Assembly: GCA_902580765.1 (NCBI GenBank)
Contig: CACHLW010000005.1
Location: 1-64,000, forward strand
Length of the DNA stretch: 64,000 nucleotides
Source: an uncultured Alphaproteobacteria bacterium
Lineage (GTDB): Bacteria; Pseudomonadota; Alphaproteobacteria; HIMB59; GCA-002718135
Direction of reading: 5' to 3'
The notes under the pieces were generated by a model. The model saw only the letters and a program-made list of their open reading frames with translations. It was not told where the DNA came from and searched no databases. Positions 9,532-18,686 of this stretch are shown here, in pieces. Position 1 is the first letter of the stretch; every line of letters begins with the position of its first letter. A program made the position numbers and the translations under genes.

Positions 9532-10976
9532 CTTCTCCAAAAATTTATAGATAATAAAACTAATACTGTAAAAATTTCTAATCTTCCAATAATCATAGTA
9601 ATTGATAATATCCATTTAGCTCCATTATCTAATAAAAAATAATTTCCACTAGGTCCAATTATTTCACCTAAACCGGGACCAACGTTTGATATTGCAGAAG
9701 CTGCTGCTGAAAAAGCGGTTAAAAAATCTAAATTAAATAAGCTTAAACTTACTGCTGATAAAATAAATAAGAATATATACATAAAGAAAAAGCCCATTAT
9801 TGAGTTATAAGTATTTTCATTAACTGTTTTGCCATTAAATCGCATAACCAAGACTGCATGAGGCTGAGTTAACTTTCTAATTTGTGTAATCGCCCCTCTA
9901 AACAAAATTTGTAATCTGAATATTTTAATTCCACCAGTGGTAGATCCTGCACATCCACCAATAAACATAATAATCATCATTATTACAATGCCAAAACTTC
10001 CCCAATTGGAAAAGTTACTACTAGTATAACCGGTCCCAGTTAAAATTGATGTAATATTGAATAAAGCAATTCTAAAAGCTGAAATTATATCTATAGATTG
10101 ATTAGTAGTTAGCCAAATTGTCGTTAACAAAATAATTATAAACAAAATTAGAAAGAATAATTTTATTTGATCATCTTTAAAAATTAACTTTTTTTGATTG
10201 TGTAGAAATTGCAAATATAAGACAAATGGCAAACTGCCAACCAACATAAAAATAATACTTATAACTTCTATTTTAAATGAATTAAAATATGAAAATGATT
10301 CATTATAATTAGAAAATCCACCAGTTGAAATTGTAGTCATTGCATGAATAATTGAATCAAAACCTTTCATTCCATTTACAAAGTATAAAAAGGTACAAAT
10401 AATTGACAAAGACACATAAAGTAGAAATAACTCAATTACAAATCGATTAACTTTAGGAATAGTTTTTTCATAAGGATCATCATGTTCCATGTGAAGTAGC
10501 TGCATTCCACCAATTTGTAAAGTTGGTAATATAGCCATTGCAAGAACAATAATTCCTATTCCTCCAAACCATTGAAGGAGAGATCTCCAAATTAAAATTC
10601 CCTCTGATAAGTTTTCTAAATTATTAATAACAGTTGCACCAGTTGTAGTAATTCCACTCACAGACTCAAAAAAAGCATCTGTATATGACAGTGAAGATGA
10701 TGAATACACAAATGGAATTGCACCAAAAAAAGATATAACCAACCAAGATAAAATAGTTAATAAAAATGCCTGTCTAATTCCAAGTTTAATATTTTTTTTT
10801 CTAAATGAAAAATATAAAATTATACCAATAAAGAATGTGATTAAGCTTGAGTAAAAAAATTGTAACCAATCATAATTTCCATAATATAGATCGAAGAACA
10901 ATGGTATCAGCATTGCAACTGCTTCAATGCATATTAATAATCCAATTATATTTAATATTGACCTAAAGTCTCTCAT
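9528..10976 (-). CDS. trkH: TrkH-family potassium uptake protein
   Basis: This 482-residue membrane protein contains four pore loops in the Trk/Ktr arrangement: SGITTTGATVI, TTISTGGFSNY, SILTGTGYTSS and AISNVGPGLGE, each with the filter glycine. GGCAGSTTGGIKIFR between repeats is also characteristic. It forms the membrane-spanning part of a K+ uptake system gated by a cytoplasmic RCK protein (TrkA), which is not in this window. It lies downstream of apaG on the same strand with a 12-base gap. Confidence 0.95.
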   Translation of the reverse strand: MRDFRSILNIIGLLICIEAVAMLIPLFFDLYYGNYDWLQFFYSSLITFFIGIILYFSFRKKNIKLGIRQAFLLTILSWLVISFFGAIPFVYSSSSLSYTDAFFESVSGITTTGATVINNLENLSEGILIWRSLLQWFGGIGIIVLAMAILPTLQIGGMQLLHMEHDDPYEKTIPKVNRFVIELFLLYVSLSIICTFLYFVNGMKGFDSIIHAMTTISTGGFSNYNESFSYFNSFKIEVISIIFMLVGSLPFVLYLQFLHNQKKLIFKDDQIKLFFLILFIIILLTTIWLTTNQSIDIISAFRIALFNITSILTGTGYTSSNFSNWGSFGIVIMMIIMFIGGCAGSTTGGIKIFRLQILFRGAITQIRKLTQPHAVLVMRFNGKTVNENTYNSIMGFFFMYIFLFILSAVSLSLFNLDFLTAFSAAASAISNVGPGLGEIIGPSGNYFLLDNGAKWILSITMIIGRLEIFTVLVLLSINFWRS

Positions 10977-10988
10977 TATTTTTGTAAA

Positions 10989-11381
10989 TTAATTTAATTT
11001 ATTATTTTCAAATGGTGTATCTAATGAAAACTGAGGTATTTGAACATCAAAAGTATTTCCATCATCACCTTGCATCTCATAGCTTCCTTCCATAAACCCT
11101 GATGATGTAGTTAATGGCGTGCCACTTGTATATTCAAACTTTTCACCTGGATTTAATATAGGTTGCTCTCCTACAACACCTTTACCTCTAACTTCTTGAA
11201 GAGTGCCATTAGCATCAATAATTTTCCAGTGCCTGTTTACAAGTTGCACTTTTTTGTTACCTTGGTTATCAATCGTTACTTTATATGCCCATACATAATG
11301 TTGATCTTCTGGCTCAGATTGATCCTCCAGGTAATACGGTTTTACTGTAATATTTATTTGCTTTGTAGTTTTAGAGTACAT
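10989..11381 (-). CDS. apaG: ApaG family protein
   Basis: The 130-residue protein matches the ApaG fold (fibronectin type III-like): HYVWAYKVTIDNQGNKKVQL, LVNRHWKIIDANG, EVRGKGVVGEQPILNPGE and GFMEGSYEM are all family signatures, at normal length. The biochemical role is unsettled; in E. coli, apaG lies beside apaH and its loss affects Co2+ resistance and Mg2+ efflux. It lies between the OmpA-like lipoprotein and trkH on the same strand. Confidence 0.95.
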   Translation of the reverse strand: MYSKTTKQINITVKPYYLEDQSEPEDQHYVWAYKVTIDNQGNKKVQLVNRHWKIIDANGTLQEVRGKGVVGEQPILNPGEKFEYTSGTPLTTSSGFMEGSYEMQGDDGNTFDVQIPQFSLDTPFENNKLN

Positions 11382-11421
11382 TAAAAAAAGCTCATTATAC
11401 CAAAATAAATATAAAAAAAAG

Positions 11422-12330
11422 TTAATTTGTTTTTTTTATTTCGACTCTTCTATTTGCTGGTTGTTTGGTATCATCCGGAGTATCCACAGCTAAAGATTTC
11501 TCACCTTTACCTAAAATTTTAATATAATTTGGATTAATTCCATAATTAATTAAAATTTCTTTTACAACCTCTGCTCTTTTGATTGATAATGATAAATTAT
11601 ATTTATTTGTTCCTTTAGTATCAGTATGCCCAACGACAAGATACTCGTTAATAACGTTTCCATATTTATTTAAAAATTTTTCTATCTTGTCTTTACTAAC
11701 TTCAGATAAATTGAATTGATCAAAATCAAAATATATTATTTGCATTAATTTTTTATTTTCATTTTTAGTAACAATCGTTACTTCATCCTTCGTTTCATTC
11801 TCTAAATTACTATTTTGGTTATCTAAAGTTTCCTGCTCATTTGCTTGAGTAGATATTTTATCATAAATATTATGCATGGATTTTAAGAAATCATTCTTGC
11901 AACTATTAATATCCCATGTTTGCCAATTTTCTTCCTGTTGCTCTGACCAGCAATCTAATGAAGAAATAGCTCTTGCTAAATTAAAAGGATCAATCTTTTT
12001 TGCGTCTTTATAAATTGTCATAAGGTTATCATATGCAATTGTTATTTCATTAATATTTTCTTCTGGAATTTTCCAATATGAAATTTCTTCAGGATATATT
12101 TCATCAGTTTCTAAACTCTTGAGAGCTTTTTCAGAATATAACTTTGCAGAATTCCAATCATGCATTTCTTCTGCCTCGAAACTAGCTCTTTTTTTGTATT
12201 CGGATAGTAAGTGTTCTTGAAAGTTTTTTGGTTCTTTATTTTCCATTTTAGAGAGTTGTTTATAACTAGCTGAACAACCGCCTAAAAAAATTAGTAAATA
12301 TATAATAGGTAGTAATAATTTAAGTTTCAT
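11422..12330 (-). CDS. OmpA-family lipoprotein
   Basis: The 302-residue protein has a lipoprotein signal ending in FLGGCSAS (Cys19) and a C-terminal OmpA/peptidoglycan-binding domain at about 195-302: IYFDFDQFNLSEVS, VVGHTDTKGTNKYNL, IKRAEVVKEILI and PANRRVEI. The middle region (about 25-150) is charged and helical, with no assigned domain. It probably anchors the outer membrane to peptidoglycan, like Pal, but is a separate paralogue of the pal gene at 49.3 kb. It diverges from the DmdA-like gene across 151 bases. Confidence 0.88.
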   Translation of the reverse strand: MKLKLLLPIIYLLIFLGGCSASYKQLSKMENKEPKNFQEHLLSEYKKRASFEAEEMHDWNSAKLYSEKALKSLETDEIYPEEISYWKIPEENINEITIAYDNLMTIYKDAKKIDPFNLARAISSLDCWSEQQEENWQTWDINSCKNDFLKSMHNIYDKISTQANEQETLDNQNSNLENETKDEVTIVTKNENKKLMQIIYFDFDQFNLSEVSKDKIEKFLNKYGNVINEYLVVGHTDTKGTNKYNLSLSIKRAEVVKEILINYGINPNYIKILGKGEKSLAVDTPDDTKQPANRRVEIKKTN

Positions 12331-12376
12331 ATAGTAGAAATATCAAAATTTGCTGTCAAAACTAAGACGAAAATTT

Positions 12377-12391
12377 GACCTAATTAAGGTC
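12377..12391. promoter_or_regulatory. Short inverted repeat in the DmdA-like / OmpA divergent region
   Basis: GACCT-AATTA-AGGTC is a perfect five-base dyad overlapping a TTGACC -35-like hexamer at 12375-12380. No well-placed -10 follows, so the promoter is uncertain. It could be a regulator site for the one-carbon gene downstream. No riboswitch-like fold was recognised in this 151-base gap, which otherwise is AT-rich; an AAGGAG ribosome binding site precedes the downstream ATG. Confidence 0.3.
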
Positions 12392-12481
12392 CACCATTTT
12401 TTTTACATCACATACATTTTATCATTGCAGAGTATTTAAAGATTAAATACAGAAATAGCATATTTATTTAAGGAGTTTATA

Positions 12482-13813
12482 ATGATTAAACATTCTACGT
12501 CGGTGGATCAATCGGACAGAAAGGTTCCCTACAATTTAAGACAAAGTGGTCCTACACCAGTCCAGATGCTTATTTCAACCAGAGTGAGAAAATCACCTTA
12601 TTGGCATTTGTCAATGGAGGCGGGATGTTGGAGAGCAACAGTTTATAATAGAATTTATCATCCAAGAGGTTACGTAAAGCCTGAAGATGGTGGAGCAATG
12701 GTTGAGTATGAGGCAATTAAAAACCATGTTACTATGTGGAATGTTGCTGTCGAAAGACAAATTCAGGTTAAAGGTCCTGATGCTGAGGCATTTGTTGATT
12801 ATGTTATAACTAGAGATGCTTCTAAAATATCTCCAATGAGAGGAAGATACGTTATTCTTTGTAATCAATATGGCGGTGTTTTAAATGACCCTATTCTTCT
12901 TAGAATTTCAAAGGATGAATTTTGGTTTTCATTATCTGACTCAGATATTGGTCTTTATTTACAGGGTGTAAATCATGATAATAGGTTTAATGTTAATATT
13001 GACGAAATTGATGTAAGCCCAGTTCAAATTCAAGGCCCCAAAGCGCATGCTTTGATGAATGATTTAATAGGTGATCAAGTTAAAGTTGATGAAATGCCAT
13101 TCTATGGACTTGCTGCTGCGAAAGTAGGTGGGAGAGATTGTATAATTTCTCAGACAGGTTTCTCTGGAGAGGCTGGATTTGAAATTTATTTATATGATTC
13201 CACTAAGTATGCAGATGATATGTGGAATGCTGTTTTAGAAGCAGGAAAAAAACATAATCTTATGGTCATAGCTCCAGCTCATCATCGAAGAATCCAAGCA
13301 GGAATTCTATCTTGGGGTCAAGACATGGATAATCAGCATAATCCTTTTCAATGTAATTTAGGCTATCAAGTATCTCTATCTGGAAAAGGTGAGTGGAATA
13401 AAACTTCTGATTACGTTGGTAAGACTGTTCTTGAAAAGATGAAGGCAGATTTAAAAGATGGAAAAAAACCATATAAGCTTCAGTTAGTTGGATTAAGCTT
13501 AGGTGGAAAACCTATTGAAGAATATGCTCCTGATTTTTGGCTTGTTTCAGAAGATGGCAATGAACCTTGTGGATTCATAACATCTCCTTGGTATCATCCT
13601 GAGCAAGGAAGGAACATTGCTATGGGATATGTACCATTTGATGGGACTCTAAATAAAAATGGTTTTCCTATTGGAAATTATGGTCGCAAATTCAAAGTTC
13701 ATCTACCTGATATATATGCAGACTCACCTGGTGTGCCAGTAGATGCAGAAGTTGTGCCAATTCCTTTTACTGAATCACACAACGCTAATACAAGAGAAGT
13801 AGTAGATAAATAA
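12482..13813 (+). CDS. DmdA/GcvT-family THF-dependent demethylase (substrate unknown)
   Basis: The 443-residue protein is a GcvT-fold aminomethyltransferase. Segments SPVQIQGPKAHALM, FWFSLSDSDIGLYL and LSWGQDMDNQHNPFQC resemble DMSP demethylase DmdA (which has a DVSPxxIQGPK and LSYGNDFDNRDNPYEC pattern) more than glycine cleavage T protein. It is longer than Pelagibacter DmdA (369 residues), with about 40 extra N-terminal residues and a longer C-terminus, so it is probably a non-DmdA clade member. The expected reaction is methyl transfer from an S- or N-methylated osmolyte to THF. A strong AAGGAG precedes the ATG. It is close to a DMGDH-like gene but separated from it by an antisense gene. 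Confidence 0.8.
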   Translation: MIKHSTSVDQSDRKVPYNLRQSGPTPVQMLISTRVRKSPYWHLSMEAGCWRATVYNRIYHPRGYVKPEDGGAMVEYEAIKNHVTMWNVAVERQIQVKGPDAEAFVDYVITRDASKISPMRGRYVILCNQYGGVLNDPILLRISKDEFWFSLSDSDIGLYLQGVNHDNRFNVNIDEIDVSPVQIQGPKAHALMNDLIGDQVKVDEMPFYGLAAAKVGGRDCIISQTGFSGEAGFEIYLYDSTKYADDMWNAVLEAGKKHNLMVIAPAHHRRIQAGILSWGQDMDNQHNPFQCNLGYQVSLSGKGEWNKTSDYVGKTVLEKMKADLKDGKKPYKLQLVGLSLGGKPIEEYAPDFWLVSEDGNEPCGFITSPWYHPEQGRNIAMGYVPFDGTLNKNGFPIGNYGRKFKVHLPDIYADSPGVPVDAEVVPIPFTESHNANTREVVDK

Positions 13814-13821
13814 AACTTTTT

Positions 13822-13860
13822 AAGAAGCTCTATTAAATTAATAGAGCTTCTTTATTTTAA
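13822..13860. terminator. Bidirectional terminator between DmdA-like and DsbA-like genes
   Basis: A perfect 14-base stem, AAGAAGCTCTATTA (13822-13835) with TAATAGAGCTTCTT (13839-13852) around an AAT loop, is followed by TTATTTT on the plus strand and preceded by AAAACTTTT, which gives U-tracts in both directions. It separates two convergent genes and overlaps the stop of the minus-strand one. Confidence 0.88.
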
Positions 13861-14472
13861 TAAAGCTTTTATTCTATCAATGGAGATATAACCAACAACA
13901 AGTTCTTCATTAACGAAAAAAGTAGGAGTGCCACGCGCACCTGATCCATTAGCTAAAAAAGAACTCAGCCTTACAATATTATTAACACTTTCTTTTGTCA
14001 TATCGATATTTAATTTAGCATCATTTAACTCAAGATTCTCAATAATTTGTTTTAGTTTTGCATTATTTAAATTTCCTTCAACTTCAAACAATGCATTATG
14101 AAAATCGATACCTTTATTCTGCATGTTTGCAGCTATAACCATATTTGCTAGTAATTTAGAAGACTCACTTAAAATTGGATGTTGTAAGAATACTATTCGC
14201 GTATCTTTTCTTTCATTTGCAATCTCAAGTAATTCAGGATGAACTTTTTTACAATATCCGCAAAAATAATCCATAAATTCAATAATAGTATTGTTCGCAT
14301 TTTCATCGCCAATTTGAACAATTCCTTCATCAGGAATAACATCTAATATTTTTAAATGAAAAGGCTTAGACTCATCAAAAAACAATTCTTTAAGAGTCAT
14401 TTCAGCCTTTATGGGAAGACAAATAAACGCAGTTATTATAACCACCAAAATTATTTTTTTGAAGTATCTCAT
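13852..14472 (-). CDS. DsbA-like thiol:disulfide oxidoreductase
   Basis: The 206-residue protein starts with a signal peptide (MRYFKKIILVVIITAFICLPIKA) and has a thioredoxin-fold domain with active site CGYCKK at about 70 and the cis-Pro loop GARGTPTFFVNEELVVG. The family (Com1/ScsC/DsbA-like) oxidises or isomerises cysteines in the periplasm. An AAGGTGGG ribosome binding site precedes the ATG. It is antisense between two THF-linked demethylase genes with its own terminator, so its relation to them is unclear. Confidence 0.9.
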   Translation of the reverse strand: MRYFKKIILVVIITAFICLPIKAEMTLKELFFDESKPFHLKILDVIPDEGIVQIGDENANNTIIEFMDYFCGYCKKVHPELLEIANERKDTRIVFLQHPILSESSKLLANMVIAANMQNKGIDFHNALFEVEGNLNNAKLKQIIENLELNDAKLNIDMTKESVNNIVRLSSFLANGSGARGTPTFFVNEELVVGYISIDRIKALLK

Positions 14473-14526
14473 GATTGACCCACCTTATTTAATATGATTA
14501 ATGAAGTACAGTATTAAATAGTAATA

Positions 14527-16962
14527 ATGAAATCAAAGTCAAAAGTAGTTGTCATCGGTGGAGGTGCTGTAGGTGTTAGCACTCTTTATCATTTAGCTAA
14601 AAAGGGTTGGTCAGATGTAGTTCTGGTTGAAAGAAAGGAATTAACCTCAGGATCAACATGGCATGCAGCAGGGTTGCTTCCATTATTCAATATGAGTTAT
14701 TCGGTAGGTCAATTGCATAAATACGCTGTCAAACTTTACAAAACTCTTGAAGAAGAAACAGGACAAAAAGTTGGATTTAGTGTGGTTTCAAATATTCGTT
14801 TAGCAACTACTCAAGATAGAATGGATGAGTATTATCAATATTCAGGAGTAGCTAAAACAATTGGTGTAGATGTTAAATTTTTAACTCCTGATCAAGTAAA
14901 AGAAATTTGGCCACTTTGCAATACAGATGGATTAATAGGTGCAATTCAACATCCTGAAGATGGATATATTCAACCAGCTGATCTAACTCAAGCTCTTGCA
15001 AAAGGAGCAAGAGACAAAGGTGCAGAAATTTATAGAAACACTTCTGTAATTGGAATTAAAAAAAATAAAGATGATTTATGGATTGTAGAAACTGATAAAG
15101 GATCTATTGAATGTGAGCATGTAGTTTCATGTAGTGGTAATTTTGCAAGACAGACTGGAAAGATGGTTGGACTTGATATACCTGTTATACCAGTTGAACA
15201 CCAATACATTGTTACTGACGATCATCCTGAAATATTAAAAAGAAAAGAACAAGGACTTCCTGAAATGGGAGTCTTGAGAGATTCTGATAGTTCTTGGTAC
15301 ATGCGTGAAGAAAGAGGAGGATTGATTTTAGGACCTTATGAAAAAGGGGCTCCTGTATGTTATGTCGATGGACCTGATAAAGAATCTGAATTCGAATTAT
15401 TTCAAGAAGATCTGGAGCGTTTAGAGCCTCACATTGAATCGGCAATGCACCGTGTTCCTATTTTTGGAGAAGTTGGAGTTAAGAAAGTTTACAATGGTGC
15501 TATTTGTTATACACCAGATGGAAGTCCAATTGTTGGACCGGCATGGGGACTTAAAAATTTCTGGTTAAATGAAGGTCATAGTTTTGGAATTACTGCAGCT
15601 GGTGGTGCTGGATGGCAAATTGCTGAATGGATAGTAGACGGTGAACCTACAATTGATATGTTAGGAGTAGATCCTAGAAGGTTTGGTGATTATGCAACTG
15701 AAGCATATTTAATTAAAAAGAATGAAGAAGCTTACGCGAACGTCTTTACAGTACACTATCCTGACGAGGAAAGGGAAGAGGGACGTCCATTAAGACAAGC
15801 TCCTTGTTATGATAGATTAAAAAATCTTGGTGCAGTTTTTGGTCAAAAGTTTGGTTGGGAGCGCGCTAACTGGTTTGCACCTTCAAAAGAATTACAAAAA
15901 GATGATTGGTCATTTAGACGATCAAAATGGTTTAAGCATGTTGGCAACGAATGCTTAAATGTTCAAGATAATGCTGGTCTTCTAGATATGACTGCTTTTG
16001 CTAAATGTCGGATTTCAGGACCGGGTGCAGAAGAGTTTCTAGACTACTTAGTTGCAAACAAAATCCCTAAAAAAATTGGAAGAGTAAATCTTTGTCATGC
16101 ACTAAATACTGCTGGAGGAGTTCACTCAGAATTTACAATTGCTAAAGAAAAAGAAAATTCGTTTTATTTAGTTTCAGCTGGAGCATTTCAACGATTAGAT
16201 CATGATTGGATTCATAAATGGATGCCCAAAGATGGATCAGTAATTTATGAAAATCTAACTAATAGTATGGGTGTTCTTGTTTTAGCCGGTCCTAAATCGA
16301 GAGATATTCTTTCCAAAATTACTAAGACTGATTTATCTAATGAAAATTTCCCATGGTTATCCTCAAAAAAAATCAATGTTGGTTTAGCTCCTAGTATTGC
16401 TATGCGAATGAATTTTGTTGGAGAACTAGGATGGGAATTACATCATCCTATTGAATATCAAAACCATATTTTTGATAAATTGATCGAAGCAGGAAAAGAT
16501 CATGGGCTTAAACCATTTGGTATTAGAGCGATGGAAAGCTTACGTGTTGAAAAAACCTACAAATTGGTTGGTACAGAAATGTCTATTGAATATGCAGCTT
16601 TTGAGTCTGGATTAGAGAGATTTGTACATTTAAATAAAGGGAATTTTATTGGAAGAGATTCTCTTGTTAAATGGCAGCAAAATGGTTTTAAAAACAAAAT
16701 GGTAACTTTAGAGGTTCATGATGTTGAAGATGCAGATGCATTGGGTAATAATCCAATTTATAATAATGGCAGAGTTATAGGTCGTGCGACAGGAGGTAAC
16801 TATGGTTTTAGAGTGAAAAAATCATTAGCTATTGGTATGGTGGATCCTCAATATGCAGACATTGGTCAAAAATTAGAAATGGATATATTAGATAAAAAAT
16901 ACAATATAACTGTTATAGAGGATAGTCCTTATGATCCTAAAAATGAAAAACTAAAACAATAG
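14527..16962 (+). CDS. Dimethylglycine dehydrogenase-like flavoprotein with GcvT domain
   Basis: The 811-residue protein has an N-terminal DAO-type FAD domain ([17 protein letters not shown]; about 5-380), a linking FAO domain, and C-terminal GcvT and GcvT_C domains (about 420-805). [11 protein letters not shown] places His46 where the DMGDH/sarcosine dehydrogenase family binds FAD covalently. Such enzymes oxidise dimethylglycine or sarcosine, donate the methylene to THF, and pass electrons to ETF. That fits the etfB, etfA and ETF-QO genes immediately downstream (1-base gap to etfB). Dimethylglycine and sarcosine specificity cannot be separated by eye, and related marine paralogues have unknown substrates. 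Confidence 0.88.
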   Translation: MKSKSKVVVIGGGAVGVSTLYHLAKKGWSDVVLVERKELTSGSTWHAAGLLPLFNMSYSVGQLHKYAVKLYKTLEEETGQKVGFSVVSNIRLATTQDRMDEYYQYSGVAKTIGVDVKFLTPDQVKEIWPLCNTDGLIGAIQHPEDGYIQPADLTQALAKGARDKGAEIYRNTSVIGIKKNKDDLWIVETDKGSIECEHVVSCSGNFARQTGKMVGLDIPVIPVEHQYIVTDDHPEILKRKEQGLPEMGVLRDSDSSWYMREERGGLILGPYEKGAPVCYVDGPDKESEFELFQEDLERLEPHIESAMHRVPIFGEVGVKKVYNGAICYTPDGSPIVGPAWGLKNFWLNEGHSFGITAAGGAGWQIAEWIVDGEPTIDMLGVDPRRFGDYATEAYLIKKNEEAYANVFTVHYPDEEREEGRPLRQAPCYDRLKNLGAVFGQKFGWERANWFAPSKELQKDDWSFRRSKWFKHVGNECLNVQDNAGLLDMTAFAKCRISGPGAEEFLDYLVANKIPKKIGRVNLCHALNTAGGVHSEFTIAKEKENSFYLVSAGAFQRLDHDWIHKWMPKDGSVIYENLTNSMGVLVLAGPKSRDILSKITKTDLSNENFPWLSSKKINVGLAPSIAMRMNFVGELGWELHHPIEYQNHIFDKLIEAGKDHGLKPFGIRAMESLRVEKTYKLVGTEMSIEYAAFESGLERFVHLNKGNFIGRDSLVKWQQNGFKNKMVTLEVHDVEDADALGNNPIYNNGRVIGRATGGNYGFRVKKSLAIGMVDPQYADIGQKLEMDILDKKYNITVIEDSPYDPKNEKLKQ

Positions 16963-16963
16963 T

Positions 16964-17713
16964 ATGAAGTTACTTGTTACCGTAAAAAGAGTCATAGATT
17001 ATAATGTTCAAATCAGGGTTAAAGCTGATGGTTCTGGAGTTGAAAAAGATAATGTAAAAATGTCCATGAATCCTCCTGATGAAAACGCAGTAGAAGAAGC
17101 TCTACGAATTAAAGAAGCTGGTAAAGCAGATGAAATTATAATTCTTTCTATAGGTAATGATAAGGCACAAGAAACTATTCGAACTGCATTAGCAATGGGA
17201 GCTGATAGGGGTATTCATATTAAAACAGACAATGACTTAGAACCTCTAGCTATTTCTAAAATAATTTCTAAAGTTGCTGAAGAAGAAAAACCATCAATTA
17301 TTTTAATGGGAAAACAAGCCATCGATGATGACTCTAATCAAACTGGTCAAATGACATCTGCATTACTCAATTGGCCTCAGGCTACATTTGCATCTAAAAT
17401 TGAAATTGATGGCCAAAATGCAATCGTTACTAGAGAAATAGATGAAGGTTTAGAAAGAATAAAAGTGTCTATACCATTTGTAGCATCATGTGATCTTCGA
17501 CTGAATGAACCTAGGTATGCTTCTTTACCAAATATAATGAAAGCAAAGAAAAAATCAATTGATACAAAAGAAGCATCTTCACTTGGTATAAATATAGAAC
17601 CGAGAATTGAACAATTAAAAGTAGAAGAACCACCTGTTAGACAAAAAGGAATTATGGTAAGTGATGTTGCTGAATTGGTTCAAAAACTAAAACATGAGGC
17701 AAAAGTTATATGA
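16964..17713 (+). CDS. etfB: Electron transfer flavoprotein subunit beta
   Basis: The 249-residue product starts [20 protein letters not shown] and includes [18 protein letters not shown] and the recognition-loop region [20 protein letters not shown], all typical of EtfB, which also binds AMP. It pairs with EtfA to carry electrons from flavin dehydrogenases to ETF-quinone oxidoreductase. It starts one base after the DMGDH-like gene and overlaps etfA by four bases, so the dehydrogenase and its electron acceptor are co-expressed. Confidence 0.97.
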   Translation: MKLLVTVKRVIDYNVQIRVKADGSGVEKDNVKMSMNPPDENAVEEALRIKEAGKADEIIILSIGNDKAQETIRTALAMGADRGIHIKTDNDLEPLAISKIISKVAEEEKPSIILMGKQAIDDDSNQTGQMTSALLNWPQATFASKIEIDGQNAIVTREIDEGLERIKVSIPFVASCDLRLNEPRYASLPNIMKAKKKSIDTKEASSLGINIEPRIEQLKVEEPPVRQKGIMVSDVAELVQKLKHEAKVI

Positions 17714-18663
17714 CAATATTAGTATTAGCAGAACATAATAATATAGATATCAAATCATCTACCTTAAATACTATATCTGCAGCATCGCAAATAGACCAAG
17801 ATATCCATGTTTTGGTAACAGGCTATGAATGTGAAGAGTTAGCTAAAAATATCTCTAAATGTGAAAAAGTTTCAAAAGTATATTTAGTCAATAATGAAAA
17901 ACTTAAAAACCCAATTGCTGAAAACATTGAGCCTATCGTTGTATCTTTGGCTAATAATTATACCCACATAATGGCACCTGCAACAACATTTGGTAAAAAT
18001 ATTTTTCCAAGAATTGCCGTTAAACTAGATATTGCACAAGTTAGTGATGTTATAAAAATAATAAGTTCCGATACTTTTATGAGGCCAATTTACGCTGGTA
18101 ACGCTATTGCAACAGTTAAATCAAATGACGAGATTAAAGTAGTAACAGTAAGACCAACATCTTTTGACTCTGTTGAAACTAGCGGTGGAAAAGAACAGGT
18201 CGAAAATATTTCTTTTGATAATGATAGTGGCAGTGTTGAATTTATAGATAGAGAAGAATCTCAATCTGAAAGACCAGAGTTAAGTACTGCTCGAGTTGTG
18301 ATATCTGGTGGCAGAGGATTACAAAGCGCTGAAAATTTTAAACTTTTAAATGAAATAGCAGACAAGCTTAATGCGGCAGTTGGAGCTTCTCGTGCTGCTG
18401 TAGATGCTGGTTATGTTTCTAATGATTATCAAGTTGGGCAAACTGGCAAAGTAGTTGTCCCAGATTTGTATATTGCTGTCGGAATTTCTGGTGCAATACA
18501 GCACTTAGCGGGTATGAAAGAAAGTAAGGTAATTGTTGCAATCAATAAAGATGAAGAAGCCCCAATATTTAATGTCGCTGACTATGGATTAAATGCTGAT
18601 TTATTTGAGGCATTGCCTCAATTATCTTCTGAACTAGATAAATTAAATACTATTCAACAATAA
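17710..18663 (+). CDS. etfA: Electron transfer flavoprotein subunit alpha
   Basis: The 317-residue product has the C-terminal FAD-binding domain with [39 protein letters not shown] and [14 protein letters not shown], the standard EtfA signature. The N-terminal half is the alpha/beta domain ([10 protein letters not shown]). It holds the FAD of the ETF dimer. Overlap with etfB is ATGA, indicating translational coupling; ETF-QO follows after 23 bases. Confidence 0.97.
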   Translation: MTILVLAEHNNIDIKSSTLNTISAASQIDQDIHVLVTGYECEELAKNISKCEKVSKVYLVNNEKLKNPIAENIEPIVVSLANNYTHIMAPATTFGKNIFPRIAVKLDIAQVSDVIKIISSDTFMRPIYAGNAIATVKSNDEIKVVTVRPTSFDSVETSGGKEQVENISFDNDSGSVEFIDREESQSERPELSTARVVISGGRGLQSAENFKLLNEIADKLNAAVGASRAAVDAGYVSNDYQVGQTGKVVVPDLYIAVGISGAIQHLAGMKESKVIVAINKDEEAPIFNVADYGLNADLFEALPQLSSELDKLNTIQQ

Positions 18664-18686
18664 ATTAATTTATTACAATAAATAAA

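Noticed and set aside
12331-12481. Riboswitch before the DmdA-like gene
   Set aside because: Looked for glycine, SAM and THF-type patterns; nothing beyond a short inverted repeat and a good ribosome binding site.
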